From: SSF14 sp037045585
Lineage (GTDB): Bacteria > Actinomycetota > Acidimicrobiia > Acidimicrobiales > Microtrichaceae
Assembly (NCBI GenBank): GCA_037045585.1
Contig: JBAOIR010000043.1
Span: forward strand, 124,001-188,000
Reading direction: 5' to 3'
Length of the DNA: 64,000 nt
A program made the position numbers and the translations under genes. The notes beneath the pieces were generated by a model, which saw only the letters and a program-made list of their open reading frames with translations, did not search any database and was not told the DNA's origin. Below, piece after piece: positions 16,090 to 27,342 of the stretch (position 1 is its first letter; each line of letters begins with the position of its first letter).

Positions 16090-17307
16090 TCAGTCGAGCT
16101 TCGACCAACGGTTCGCGATCTCCTCGCCGATCGCGAGGCTCGCAGTCGCCGCCGGTGACGGGGCGTTGACGACGTGCACCGAGCGAGGCCCATCGGCGAA
16201 CTCGAAGTCGTCGACGAGCGTGCCGTCGGGTCGGATCGCCTGCGCCCGGATGCCGGCCTTGCTCTTGATCAGATCGTTGGCAGTCACCGCCGGGACGAGG
16301 TTCTGGAGCGCCCGGACGAACGCGGCCTTCGACAACGAGCGCACCATCTCACCGGCACCGGTCCGCCAGTACTTCTTGGCGAGGATCCAACTGCCCTTGT
16401 CGAACGCCATCTCCTTGAGATCGATGCGGTTGGCGACGCGCCACGTGTAGCCCTCGCGGGCCAGCGCTACCACCGCGTTGGGGCCGGCGTGGATCTCCCC
16501 GTCGATCATTCGGGTGAAGTGCACGCCGAGGAACGGGAATCGTGGGTCGGGCACCGGATACACGAGGTGCTTCACGAGCGACCGGGCGCTCGGCGTGAGC
16601 TCGTAGTACTCGCCGCGGAACGGCATGATCCGCGCCTTCACCTGCCGACCCGCCAGCTTCGCCACCCGGTCGGAATGGAGACCCGAGCAGTTGATCATCG
16701 TGCGGGCGCGCAGCGCACCCTTCGACGTACGCAGTGTCACCCCATCGGTGGCCTCGGTGATCGATTCCACCGGTGTGTCGAAGTGGACCTCGCCGCCATT
16801 GGCTTCGATCTCGGTGACCAGCGCCCGACACATCGCCACGTAGTCGGTGATTCCGGCCTCGGGCACGAGCAGCGCACCCAGGCCCTCGACATTGGGTTCG
16901 CGCTCGCGCAGCTCGGCGCGGGTCAGCCACGTCGTGTTCAACCCGTGCTGCTTGCCCCGGGCCTCCAGGCCGCGGAGCCGCTCCAACTCGTCGACGCGGG
17001 TGGCGACGATGACCTTGCCGCACACATCGGTGGGGATGTCATGACGCTCGCAGAAGTCGAACAACATCGAACGACCGGCGGCAACCATGTTCGCCTTGTT
17101 CGAACCCGGCGGGTAGTAGATGCCGGAATGGATGACACCGGAGTTGCGACCCGTCTGGTGCGCGGCGACCTTGGACTCCTTCTCGACGACCGTGACCCGG
17201 GTACCGGGGCGGTTGGTCTGGACCGCTCGCGCGGCGGCCAGGCCGACGATTCCGGCACCGACGACGACGACGTCGAGATCGGGGGTTGAAGGGGCGTTGT
17301 TGCTCAT
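16090..17307 (-). CDS. lhgO: L-2-hydroxyglutarate oxidase/dehydrogenase
   Basis: A 405-residue FAD enzyme that oxidises L-2-hydroxyglutarate to 2-oxoglutarate, passing electrons to the quinone pool or oxygen. The FAD-binding VVVVGAGIVGLAAARA (about 14-29), HQTGRNSGVIHSGIYYPPGSNKA and the C-terminal KAGIRAQAIRPDGTLVDDF with VNAPSPAATASLAIG are typical of LhgO. The ATG lies in an ATGA overlap with the stop of the lipoprotein esterase gene, so the two are translationally coupled. Confidence 0.94.
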   Translation of the reverse strand: MSNNAPSTPDLDVVVVGAGIVGLAAARAVQTNRPGTRVTVVEKESKVAAHQTGRNSGVIHSGIYYPPGSNKANMVAAGRSMLFDFCERHDIPTDVCGKVIVATRVDELERLRGLEARGKQHGLNTTWLTRAELREREPNVEGLGALLVPEAGITDYVAMCRALVTEIEANGGEVHFDTPVESITEATDGVTLRTSKGALRARTMINCSGLHSDRVAKLAGRQVKARIMPFRGEYYELTPSARSLVKHLVYPVPDPRFPFLGVHFTRMIDGEIHAGPNAVVALAREGYTWRVANRIDLKEMAFDKGSWILAKKYWRTGAGEMVRSLSKAAFVRALQNLVPAVTANDLIKSKAGIRAQAIRPDGTLVDDFEFADGPRSVHVVNAPSPAATASLAIGEEIANRWSKLD

Positions 17308-18230
17308 GATGCTCCGAAGAAGTCGAGCACGACGTTCGTGGCGGAGAACGAGTGATCGGTGGGTCCTGTCACGATATCGAGCGGGATCGGAGAACCCGCC
17401 CAGGTGTGACCGGCGCCCAACATCCGGTAGTACTCGAGGCGGTGGGCGCCACAGCTGTACCGGTCGATCGTGACCGAGGAGGTCAGGGTGACCGCGGCCG
17501 GCGGCCCGACGCAGCCGTTGCGTCCGGCGAAGCTCGCCGCGACGGCGTCGACCGTGAGACCGAGTGGCGGCGCGAAGACCGTCTCGCTTCCCGTCACCGG
17601 GGCGATCGGATCAGCGGACCCGTGCAGGATCATCGCGTCGACCGGTGCGCCGTCGGGGCACAGCGACGTGAGGTTCGTGCCGCCGGAGCCGGCGATCGCC
17701 CGGAAGCGGCCGGGAAGCTCGCAGCTGACGGCCACCGACATCGCCGCACCGGCCGAGAACCCGGCAGCGAAGACCCGCTCGCCGTCGACGCAGACCGTGT
17801 CGGCGGTGGTCCGGATGAGGGCGTCGACCCAGGCGATGTCGTCGGGCCCGGTGTCGAGCCCACCCGGGACCGCCCAGCGGGGACCCGGGTCCGACCCCTG
17901 CGGCAGGAGCACCCAGTAACCCCGCTGGGACGCCGCGGCGGCGAGACCGCTGTACGCCTCCCACGCATCGGGGGCGAGGATGAACGGATGGAGGCTCACG
18001 AGCAGCGGGTACGCCACCCCGGGCTCGTAGTCGGCCGGCGCGATCAGGGCCGACCCCCGGCCGAGCGCGGTGATGCTCTGCGGTGCCACCGTCGGTGCGT
18101 TCGCCGGACACTCGGTGGGGAGTGGGGTCACGGTGCGAACCGTGGTCGCTCGGGTGGGAATCTCCGGCGCACAGGCGCTCACCAGCGCGACGACGGCCAC
18201 CATCAGGCTGCCGATCACTCGACGATGCAT
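17304..18230 (-). CDS. Lipoprotein serine esterase (LpqC / PHB-depolymerase-like)
   Basis: 308 residues. A lipoprotein signal ends in LVSAC (Cys near residue 20), so it is anchored outside the membrane. The alpha/beta-hydrolase triad is visible: GFSAGAAM (nucleophile Ser), HGSADPIAP (Asp) and GAGHTWAG (His). This is the pattern of LpqC and poly(3-hydroxybutyrate) depolymerase-like or feruloyl esterases. Four or more cysteines may form disulfides. The stop overlaps the lhgO start; the pairing with lhgO is unusual and unexplained. Ester substrate unknown. Confidence 0.85.
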   Translation of the reverse strand: MHRRVIGSLMVAVVALVSACAPEIPTRATTVRTVTPLPTECPANAPTVAPQSITALGRGSALIAPADYEPGVAYPLLVSLHPFILAPDAWEAYSGLAAAASQRGYWVLLPQGSDPGPRWAVPGGLDTGPDDIAWVDALIRTTADTVCVDGERVFAAGFSAGAAMSVAVSCELPGRFRAIAGSGGTNLTSLCPDGAPVDAMILHGSADPIAPVTGSETVFAPPLGLTVDAVAASFAGRNGCVGPPAAVTLTSSVTIDRYSCGAHRLEYYRMLGAGHTWAGSPIPLDIVTGPTDHSFSATNVVLDFFGAS

Positions 18231-18367
18231 GTCATCTCCCAACTCGACGGGCTTCCCGGCTCGGCCCGCCTGCGTCGAGAGTACGACCCCGACCGGGGGA
18301 GGCACCACCTCGCCGCAGGTCCGAAATCCGATGGAACACCGGAGCGGCCCGTCGTAGCGTCCCCGAC

Positions 18368-18928
18368 ATGAGCCTCGACCCGACGACGCCGCCACCCATC
18401 GAACCCGACTCCAAGGATTGGACGTGGGTGCTCGAGCGCCCCTGCCCCGATTGTGGGTTCGACGCCGCCACCGTCGACCTGGCGTCCGCCGGCGACGAGG
18501 TGCGGCGGATCGGCGCCCGTTTCGCCGAACTCTTGGCCGATCCCCTCGCCTCGGTGCGTCCCGACGAGGAGCACTGGTCAGCCACCGAGTACGCGTGCCA
18601 CGTCCGCGACGTGTTCCGCCTCTTCGACACTCGACTCGGCCTGATGCTCGATCAGGACGACCCGCTGTTCGCGAACTGGGATCAGGACGTGACCGCGGTC
18701 GAGGACGGCTATGCGACCCAGGACCCGGCAACCGTCGCGGCAGAGCTGCTCGCTGCCGGAGACGTCATCGCGGCGAGCTTCGACGGCGTCACCGACGAGC
18801 AGCGCAGTCGCGTCGGCCGTCGCAGCGACGGCGCGGTCTTCACCGTCGACTCGTTCGCCCGGTACTTCCTGCACGATCCCGTGCACCACGTGTGGGACGT
18901 CGAGCAGGGCTACGCGCGGCTGGCATAG
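18368..18928 (+). CDS. DinB-family protein (possible thiol-dependent metalloenzyme)
   Basis: 186 residues of DinB four-helix-bundle type. CPDCGFDAATVDL near residue 27 is typical of an actinobacterial branch; metal-binding histidines are likely YACHVRDVF and HDPVHHVWDV. Related actinobacterial DinB proteins are mycothiol- or bacillithiol-dependent transferases, but the activity here is not known. It is followed after 10 bp by the TfoX-like gene, so the two probably form an operon. Confidence 0.85.
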   Translation: MSLDPTTPPPIEPDSKDWTWVLERPCPDCGFDAATVDLASAGDEVRRIGARFAELLADPLASVRPDEEHWSATEYACHVRDVFRLFDTRLGLMLDQDDPLFANWDQDVTAVEDGYATQDPATVAAELLAAGDVIAASFDGVTDEQRSRVGRRSDGAVFTVDSFARYFLHDPVHHVWDVEQGYARLA

Positions 18929-18938
18929 CCTCCGATCC

Positions 18939-19275
18939 ATGGCGTACGACGAGGATCTCGCCGACCGAATTCGTGAACAGATCGGCGGCGACCCGGCCGT
19001 GACCGAGAGGAAGATGTTCGGCGGGCTCGCGTTCCTCCTCGGCGGCAACATGGCGATCGCAGCGAGCGGCCAGGGAGGCGTGCTGGTACGAGTCGATCCG
19101 GCCGATTCCGAACGCCTCCAGAAGGGCGCCGGTGTCGCGGCCATGGAGATGCGGGGCCGCTCGATGGCCGGTTGGCTCCGGGTGGACGCCGACTACGTGC
19201 GGACGACGCGGTCAGCTGCAACGCTGGGTCGGGATCGGTTCGGCCACCGCACGGGCGCTGCCCCCGAAGCGCTGA
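18939..19275 (+). CDS. TfoX N-terminal domain protein (frameshifted near its end)
   Basis: About 111 residues. MAYDEDLADRIREQIGGD, ERKMFGGLAFLLGGNMAIA and MRGRSMAGWLRVDADYVRT are the TfoX-N signature. The reading as given then becomes nonsense and would continue to 19361, overlapping parE by 83 bases. Removing one G from the GG at 19210-19211 gives VRTTRQLQRWVGIGSATARALPPKR and a stop at 19275, exactly the expected family ending and just short of the parE stop. TfoX-N proteins have no established enzyme activity. Confidence 0.82.
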
Positions 19276-19278
19276 GCC

Positions 19279-21333
<2,055 letters not shown>

Positions 21334-21370
21334 GCGGGGCCAGGCTAGTGATCCCCACTGACAGCCAGAG

Positions 21371-22621
21371 TCATGCGGATTCAGGGGCGACGGGGTCGGG
21401 GCGCACGATGCCCCGGGTGCCCTCGGGGTCGCGGAACAGCGCGACCAGGCGGCGGGCCTCGGTCGCCGAGTCGAAGTCGGCCCGTACCGTCTCGCGGCCG
21501 GCGAGGCCCATCGTGCGGCGGAGCTCGGGGTCGTCGGCAAGGGTCGTCAACGCGTCGGCGAGCGCAATCGGGTCGCCGGGGTGCACCACGAGACCGTTGA
21601 CCCCGTGCTTGACCAACTCCGTGACGCCACCCACGCTCGTTGCGACGACGGCTCGCTCCTGCGACATCGCCTCCATCAGCGAAACGGGCACGCCCTCGGC
21701 GAAGCTCGGCAGCACCAGGGCGTCGGACTCGGCGAGGTGCTGGCGGATCTCGGGCTGGGAGCGATAGCCCACGAACCGGACGGCGTCGCCCAAGGATGCG
21801 GCGCGACGCTCCAGGTCCTCGCGCAAGGCCCCGTCGCCGGCCACGGTCAGCCGCACGTTGCGCCCGGCGGCCACCAGCTTGCCGACCGACTCCAGCAGCA
21901 CGGCGATGCCCTTCACGGGTTCCAGCCGGCCGACGAACAGGAGCTCGAGGCGCTCGGGATCTCGTTCGTCGGCGGCCGGTCGGAGGTCGTCGACCCCGCA
22001 GTGCACGACGTGGATGAGATCCCACCGCGACGGATCGCAGTAGATGCTCGCCTGGGCCTTGGCGAACGCGCTGATCGCGGCGCAGAAGGCGACCGTGTTC
22101 ATCTTGGTTTCGAGGCTCCACTCCCGGGGCTCGAAGAAGATCGCCGGACCGTGGATCGTGAAGCTGTACGGGATGCCGGAGAGCTCCGACGCCAGCATGG
22201 CGACCGTGCAGCTCGAGTCGGAGAAGTGGTTGTGCAGGTGGTCGACCTTGCGAGCGCGGAGATGACCGGCGAGCACCGCCGCCTCCACGAAGTAGGCGAC
22301 GTGACGCAATGACCCCTCGACGCCGACCCGTCGGGTGTACAGCGCCAGCTTCGCTGCGGACACGAACCGCTTCGGCGATCGGACCGCGGCCCGCACCAAT
22401 GCCGTCGCCAGTGCGGCCTTCGAGCCGCCCAGCAGATAGGTCGTGAGGTCGCGTTCCCGCCGCTGTTCGGGCCCTGTCATCTTGTCGTCGTCGGGCGCCC
22501 GCACCGCGAAGCGCTCGACGGCGATGCCGCAGGCCTCGACCCCGGCGATCTCCCGTGTGATGAACGCGTCGGTCACCCGGGGGTAACCGCCGCTCAGGTA
22601 CGCGACCGTCTTCACTGCCAT
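21371..22621 (-). CDS. GT4-family glycosyltransferase
   Basis: 416 residues with a GT-B fold. N-terminal: VAYLSGGYPRVTDAFITREI and DHLHNHFSDSSCTVAM. C-terminal nucleotide-sugar domain: LLFVGRLEPVKGIAVLL (about 230), RFVGYRSQPEIRQHLAESDALVLPSFAEGVPVSLMEAM, where the Glu of the E-x7-E motif binds the donor. It resembles colanic-acid WcaL-type enzymes. It lies between parE and parC on the same strand with gaps of 30-40 bp, so it may be co-transcribed with them although unrelated in function. Sugar and acceptor unknown. Confidence 0.87.
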   Translation of the reverse strand: MAVKTVAYLSGGYPRVTDAFITREIAGVEACGIAVERFAVRAPDDDKMTGPEQRRERDLTTYLLGGSKAALATALVRAAVRSPKRFVSAAKLALYTRRVGVEGSLRHVAYFVEAAVLAGHLRARKVDHLHNHFSDSSCTVAMLASELSGIPYSFTIHGPAIFFEPREWSLETKMNTVAFCAAISAFAKAQASIYCDPSRWDLIHVVHCGVDDLRPAADERDPERLELLFVGRLEPVKGIAVLLESVGKLVAAGRNVRLTVAGDGALREDLERRAASLGDAVRFVGYRSQPEIRQHLAESDALVLPSFAEGVPVSLMEAMSQERAVVATSVGGVTELVKHGVNGLVVHPGDPIALADALTTLADDPELRRTMGLAGRETVRADFDSATEARRLVALFRDPEGTRGIVRPDPVAPESA

Positions 22622-22651
22622 GAGGCCAGAGTGTGCCAGATCAGGGCACGA

Positions 22652-25132
22652 TCACCAGCGGCCGAAGCCCACGTCCAGGATGCGTCGGGGAACGGGGCGA
22701 CTGACGAGGTCGCGGGCGGTGTGGGCGATCGTGAGCGGCTCGGGGTTGGCGTCGGGCTTCGACGGAGCCTCCTCGGTGCCGACGACCACGCTCAGCCCCG
22801 ACTCGGGGCCGACGTACGCGAAGTCGAGGGCGCGCTCGTCGCGGAATTTGGTGATGCGCACGCCTCCGGTGCCGCGGCCCTTGAGCGGCACCTCGACGGC
22901 GTCGGTGACCTTGGCCGTCTGCTGGTCGGTGTGGGTGAGTACGACGGCATCGGGCCCGGCCGGGCCGGCGGCCACGACGGTGGCGCCGTCGGCGAGCTTG
23001 ATGCCGGCCACACCACCGGCGCCACGGCCCTGCACCGACACCGACGACGCGTCGATGCGGAGCGCCTGGGCGTTGGACGTGACGATCACGACCTCGGCGT
23101 CGTCGGGCGCCTCGAAGGCGGCCACGACGGTGTCACCCGGCTTCAGGCCGATGACCGGCTTGGTGTTCGCGGTGGTCATCACCTCGTCGTTGGTGAGTCG
23201 CTTCACGACGCCGTTGGCGGTGACCAGCATGATCGGGGGGAGCCCGGTCGCTGCCGCCGATTCGGCAAGGAGCTCTCCCTCGGGAGCGGTCGCGGGTGCT
23301 GTCGGACCTGCGACCAACGTGAGCGCCGACTCGCCCTTCTGGGTCGCGAACGCCTCGGCGACCGCGACCCCTCGCGAGCGACCGCCGACCTCGGAGATCG
23401 CGGCGGCGGGCGAGACGAGCGCTCGACCGGCGCTGGTGATCGCCATCACCTTGCTCATGGTGGTCGTGTGGACTCGCGCCCGCAGCACGTCGTGGCGCCC
23501 GAACGTCGCCTGCTTCGGACCCTCCGCGGGCTCACGACCCACGAGGCCCGACGCCGTGAGTGTCACGGCGCACGGGTCGTCGGTCATCCCCTCGGGGTCG
23601 TCGAGCATGGCTTCGAGCGACACGTCGTCGATCTGGTCGGGGCGAATGATGCGGGTGCGGCGAGGCGAACCGAACCGCTTCACCATGTCCTCGAGCTCCT
23701 TGAGGACGATGGTGCGCTGACGCTGCTCGGAGTCGAGGATCTTCTCGTAGTCGACGATGAGGTCGCGCAGCTCGGCGACCTCCTGCTCGAGCTTCAGCTT
23801 CTCCAGCGCGGTGAGGCGGCGCAGCTGCATGTCGAGGATGTGGCTCGCCTGGATGTCGCTCAGCGACAGCTGCTCCATGAGTCGGGTGCGAGCCTCGGCG
23901 GCATCCTGCGAGGAGCGGATGATCGAGATCACGAGGTCGATCGCGTCGAGGGCGATCAGGAGGCCTTCGAGGATGTGCAGACGGTCGCGGGCGCGGCCCA
24001 GGCGGTAGGTGGTGCGGCGGCGCACCACGTCGAGGCGATGCTCGGCGTAGTAGTTGCAGAGGTCCCAGATGCCGACCGTGGTGGGAACGCCTTCGACGAG
24101 GACGACGTTGTTGACGCCGTAGGACTCCTCCATCGGAGTGAGGCGGTACAACTCGGTGAGGATCGCCTTGGCGTTGACGCCCGGCTTGCACTCGATCGTG
24201 ATGTTCATGCCGGTGCGGCGGTCCTGCAGGTTCTTCACGTCGGAGACGCCGACGAGCTTGCCCGTGTTCACCAACTCCTGGATACGCGAGACGATGCGCT
24301 CGGGCCCGACCATGTACGGCAGCTCGGTCACGACGATGCCCTGGCGCGTCTTGGTGATGTTCACGATCTCTGCGGTCGCCCGCATCCGGAACGTGCCACG
24401 ACCGGTCGCGTAGGCCTCGTCGATCGAGTCGTCGATGATCATGCCCCCCGACGGCAGGTCGGGGCCGGGGAGCACGGCGCGGAGTTCCTCGACGGTGGGC
24501 TTCGGGCGGCGCTTGGTCATCACCAGCTTGATCGCCTCGTAGACCTCGACGAGGTTGTGGGGCGGCATGTTGGTGGCCATGCCGACCGCGATGCCGGTCG
24601 TGCCGTTGACGAGCAGGTTCGGTAGGCGCGCCGGCAGGTAGATCGGCTCCTCGCGCTCGCCGTCGAACGTGGCGCGGAACTCGACGGTCTCCTCGTCGAT
24701 CTCCGCCAACAGCTCCATCGCGGCCTCTGACAAGCGGCACTCGGTGTAGCGGTAGGCGGCGGGCGGGTCGTCGAGCGTGCCGAAGTTGCCGTGGGGATCG
24801 ACGAGGCACACGTTGCGCGAGAACGTCTGGCCCATGCGGGTGAGCGCGTCGTAGATGGAGCCGTCGCCGTGGGGGTGGTACTTGCCCATCGTGTCGCCGA
24901 CGACGCCGGCGCACTTGCGGTGGGGGCGGTCGGGCCGAAGGCCCATGGACGACATGGAATAGAGGATCCGGCGTTGCACGGGCTTGAGGCCGTCGCGGAC
25001 GTCGGGGATGGCTCGCGACGTGATGACCGACAGGGAATAGGCGAGGAACGACTCACTCATCTCCTGCTGTACGGGGATCTCGATGACCTCGCGTGCGAAG
25101 TTGGTCTCGAACAGGTCGCCTTGTGAGGGCAT
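22652..25132 (-). CDS. parC: Type IIA topoisomerase subunit A (topoisomerase IV, ParC type)
   Basis: 826 residues; the DNA-cleaving subunit. SLSVITSRAIPDVRDGLKPVQRRILYSM and the catalytic tyrosine in AAYRYTECRLS (about 120) are canonical, and the C-terminal 320 residues form a GyrA-type beta-pinwheel. In the quinolone region it reads HGDGSIYD, so the position of E. coli GyrA Ser83 is Gly. The ATG at 25132 follows GGAG with 6-base spacing; a TTG six codons upstream is less likely. Partner of the parE product encoded 1.3 kb further on. Confidence 0.88.
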   Translation of the reverse strand: MPSQGDLFETNFAREVIEIPVQQEMSESFLAYSLSVITSRAIPDVRDGLKPVQRRILYSMSSMGLRPDRPHRKCAGVVGDTMGKYHPHGDGSIYDALTRMGQTFSRNVCLVDPHGNFGTLDDPPAAYRYTECRLSEAAMELLAEIDEETVEFRATFDGEREEPIYLPARLPNLLVNGTTGIAVGMATNMPPHNLVEVYEAIKLVMTKRRPKPTVEELRAVLPGPDLPSGGMIIDDSIDEAYATGRGTFRMRATAEIVNITKTRQGIVVTELPYMVGPERIVSRIQELVNTGKLVGVSDVKNLQDRRTGMNITIECKPGVNAKAILTELYRLTPMEESYGVNNVVLVEGVPTTVGIWDLCNYYAEHRLDVVRRRTTYRLGRARDRLHILEGLLIALDAIDLVISIIRSSQDAAEARTRLMEQLSLSDIQASHILDMQLRRLTALEKLKLEQEVAELRDLIVDYEKILDSEQRQRTIVLKELEDMVKRFGSPRRTRIIRPDQIDDVSLEAMLDDPEGMTDDPCAVTLTASGLVGREPAEGPKQATFGRHDVLRARVHTTTMSKVMAITSAGRALVSPAAAISEVGGRSRGVAVAEAFATQKGESALTLVAGPTAPATAPEGELLAESAAATGLPPIMLVTANGVVKRLTNDEVMTTANTKPVIGLKPGDTVVAAFEAPDDAEVVIVTSNAQALRIDASSVSVQGRGAGGVAGIKLADGATVVAAGPAGPDAVVLTHTDQQTAKVTDAVEVPLKGRGTGGVRITKFRDERALDFAYVGPESGLSVVVGTEEAPSKPDANPEPLTIAHTARDLVSRPVPRRILDVGFGRW

Positions 25133-25321
25133 GGGGCACTCCAGCTGCAATCGGGGGTCGCGGACCGGCAGCGACGGACTGCTGGAACGCGTGTTCGGCG
25201 GATTCTAGGTTGGCCCTCCGACAGCCTCGGTGACGGTGGGGACGGGGCCGTCCCGGTACCCGGGGGAACTGTTCTCCGTCCTGTAAGGGGCAATGTCAGG
25301 GGTTCATGTAAGGCTCTCGTC

Positions 25322-26035
25322 ATGTCCGGGTACGACCTCCCCATGCTCTCGACGGTGGCCGATGTCGCCACGCTCGTCTCCACCCGCGCCGCGTTCCACA
25401 CCTTGGCCGAGCGGGTGCTCGCGCCCGATCTGCAGCGCGCCACGGGCCGCATCGGTCTCCGTCGGACCGCCGGCGGATTCGGCCAGCCCGAACACGTCGT
25501 CGACGGGGTTCGGCGCCGCATCCGTGTCGACGGCATGTTCCTCGTGGTCGACCACGATGGGGATGGCGAGTCCTGGCACGACATCACCACGTTGGAGGCG
25601 GCCGCAGCCCTGGTCGGCCTGCCGCCCGACGCCGATACCGGCGTCTTCGTCGCCACCTCCGCCGGCCATCCCGACGCTCCGCTCGCCGTCGATCGAGCAG
25701 CGGCGGCGACGATCGCCGAGTGGTTCCGGTTCGTCGACACCGCGCTCGAGGAGTTCCGCCACCGACACGCCGCCCTCCATCCGTCGGTCGTGCAGTTGTG
25801 GCCTGAGCACTTCGACCTTGCGTGCTCGATCGGTGAGATCAACTTCGGCGGGTCGCCCGGCGACGCCGGCGACTCCGGCCGAGTGGAGCCCTACCTGTAC
25901 GTCGGCCCCTGGTCGCCGCCCCCCGTCGGCGGCTTCTGGAACGAGCCGTACGGCGCAGCCCTCGAGCGGTCCGCCGTCACCACGGTCGACGACGCGCTCG
26001 AGTTCTTCGAACGAGGCCTCGCGGCAGCATCCTGA
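25322..26035 (+). CDS. Unknown protein leading the ergothioneine operon (DUF5996-like?)
   Basis: 237 residues, soluble. The C-terminal part carries VVQLWPEHFDLAC, a small-residue loop NFGGSPGD, and EPYLYVGPW followed by FWN and YGAAL. This spacing resembles my memory of DUF5996 proteins, but I am not certain of the family. It ends 14 bp before egtB, so it is probably co-transcribed. Whether it takes part in ergothioneine synthesis is unknown. The 190-bp gap to parC holds the divergent promoters; two GTAAGG direct repeats lie at about 25283 and 25309. Confidence 0.75.
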   Translation: MSGYDLPMLSTVADVATLVSTRAAFHTLAERVLAPDLQRATGRIGLRRTAGGFGQPEHVVDGVRRRIRVDGMFLVVDHDGDGESWHDITTLEAAAALVGLPPDADTGVFVATSAGHPDAPLAVDRAAAATIAEWFRFVDTALEEFRHRHAALHPSVVQLWPEHFDLACSIGEINFGGSPGDAGDSGRVEPYLYVGPWSPPPVGGFWNEPYGAALERSAVTTVDDALEFFERGLAAAS

Positions 26036-26049
26036 GCAGGGGAGATTCC

Positions 26050-27342
26050 ATGCCGAGCACACAGAGCGACATCCGGTCCGACCTCGCCGCGGAGTACCGC
26101 CGTGTGCGCTCCACCACCGAGTGGTTGGCCGAGCCGCTGGGCGCCGAGGACCAGACGGTGCAGTCCATGCCCGACGTCAGTCCCACCAAGTGGCATCGTG
26201 CGCACACGACGTGGTTCTTCGAGACCTTCGTCCTCGGGCACCATCAACCCGGCTACCGGGTCTACGACAGCGGGTTCGACTACCTGTTCAACTCCTACTA
26301 CGAGGCCGTCGGGCCCCGGCACCCGCGGGCTGAGCGGGGGCTCATCAGCCGTCCCGGCGTTGGCGAGGTCACGGCCTACCGCCAGGTCGTCGACGACGCG
26401 ATGGTGGTGCTCCTCGACGGCGGTGTGTCCGACGAGGTCGCCGGTCTCGTTCGACTGGGTCTCCACCATGAGCAGCAGCACCAGGAGCTGTTGCTCATGG
26501 ACATCAAGCACGTGCTGTCGTGCAACCCCACCCGCGTGGCCTACCGACCTCCGGCGTCGCCACCGAGCGGCGCCGATCCCGCGACGCTCCCGGTCTCGTG
26601 GCTCGAGTTCGACGGCGGGCTGGTCGAGGTCGGACACGATGGCTCGGGGTTCGCGTACGACAACGAGGGCCCCCGGCATCGCGTGTGGCTCGAGCCGTAC
26701 CGCCTGGCCGATCGGCTCGTGACGTGCGGCGAGTGGCTCGAGTTCATGGCCGACGACGGCTACGAGCGGCCCGAGTTGTGGCTCTCCGACGGCTGGGCGA
26801 CCGTCAAGGCACAGCGCTGGACTGCCCCCCTCTACTGGCGCCGCGGCGACCTGGGCACCGAGGACGCCTCCGCTCCGTGGTCTCGATTCGGCCTCATGGG
26901 CCCGCGCCCGGTGCGCCACGCCGAGCCCGTGTGTCATGTGAGCCACTACGAGGCCGATGCGTTCGCGACCTGGGCCGGCGCCCGTCTGCCGACCGAGTTC
27001 GAGTGGGAACACGCGGTCGTCGCAAGCGGCTCGGCCACGGAGGCGGCACCTCGCATCGGTTGGCAGCCGTCCCCGCCGGCCGGCCCGAGCGACGGTTCGG
27101 TGCGGCAGTGGTGCGGCGACGTGTGGCAGTGGACCGCCAGCCCCTACGTCGCCTATCCCGGTTTCCGACCCGCCCCGGGCGCCGTCGGCGAGTACAACGG
27201 CAAGTTCATGTCGAACCAGATGGTGCTGCGCGGTGGCGCGTGCATCACCCCCGATGGCCACACCCGGGCGACCTACCGCAACTTCTTCCCGCCGGGTTCA
27301 CGTTGGGCGTTCGGCGGGGTTCGACTGGCGGCCGACGCATGA
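26050..27342 (+). CDS. egtB: Ergothioneine synthase EgtB (hercynine oxygenase)
   Basis: 430 residues; a non-heme iron enzyme that joins hercynine to a cysteine-type thiol with oxygen, forming the sulfoxide precursor of ergothioneine. The N-terminal DinB-like domain supplies iron ligands (WHRAH near 48-51 and LHHEQQHQE near 139-144); the C-terminal half is a formylglycine-generating-enzyme-like domain (LPTEFEWEHAV, LRGGACITP). It ends RNFFPPGSRWAFGGVRLA, unlike the RNWDHPxRRQ ending of mycobacterial EgtB, whose Asp and Arg hold gamma-glutamylcysteine; that suggests use of free cysteine. The stop overlaps egtD in ATGA. Confidence 0.93.
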   Translation: MPSTQSDIRSDLAAEYRRVRSTTEWLAEPLGAEDQTVQSMPDVSPTKWHRAHTTWFFETFVLGHHQPGYRVYDSGFDYLFNSYYEAVGPRHPRAERGLISRPGVGEVTAYRQVVDDAMVVLLDGGVSDEVAGLVRLGLHHEQQHQELLLMDIKHVLSCNPTRVAYRPPASPPSGADPATLPVSWLEFDGGLVEVGHDGSGFAYDNEGPRHRVWLEPYRLADRLVTCGEWLEFMADDGYERPELWLSDGWATVKAQRWTAPLYWRRGDLGTEDASAPWSRFGLMGPRPVRHAEPVCHVSHYEADAFATWAGARLPTEFEWEHAVVASGSATEAAPRIGWQPSPPAGPSDGSVRQWCGDVWQWTASPYVAYPGFRPAPGAVGEYNGKFMSNQMVLRGGACITPDGHTRATYRNFFPPGSRWAFGGVRLAADA

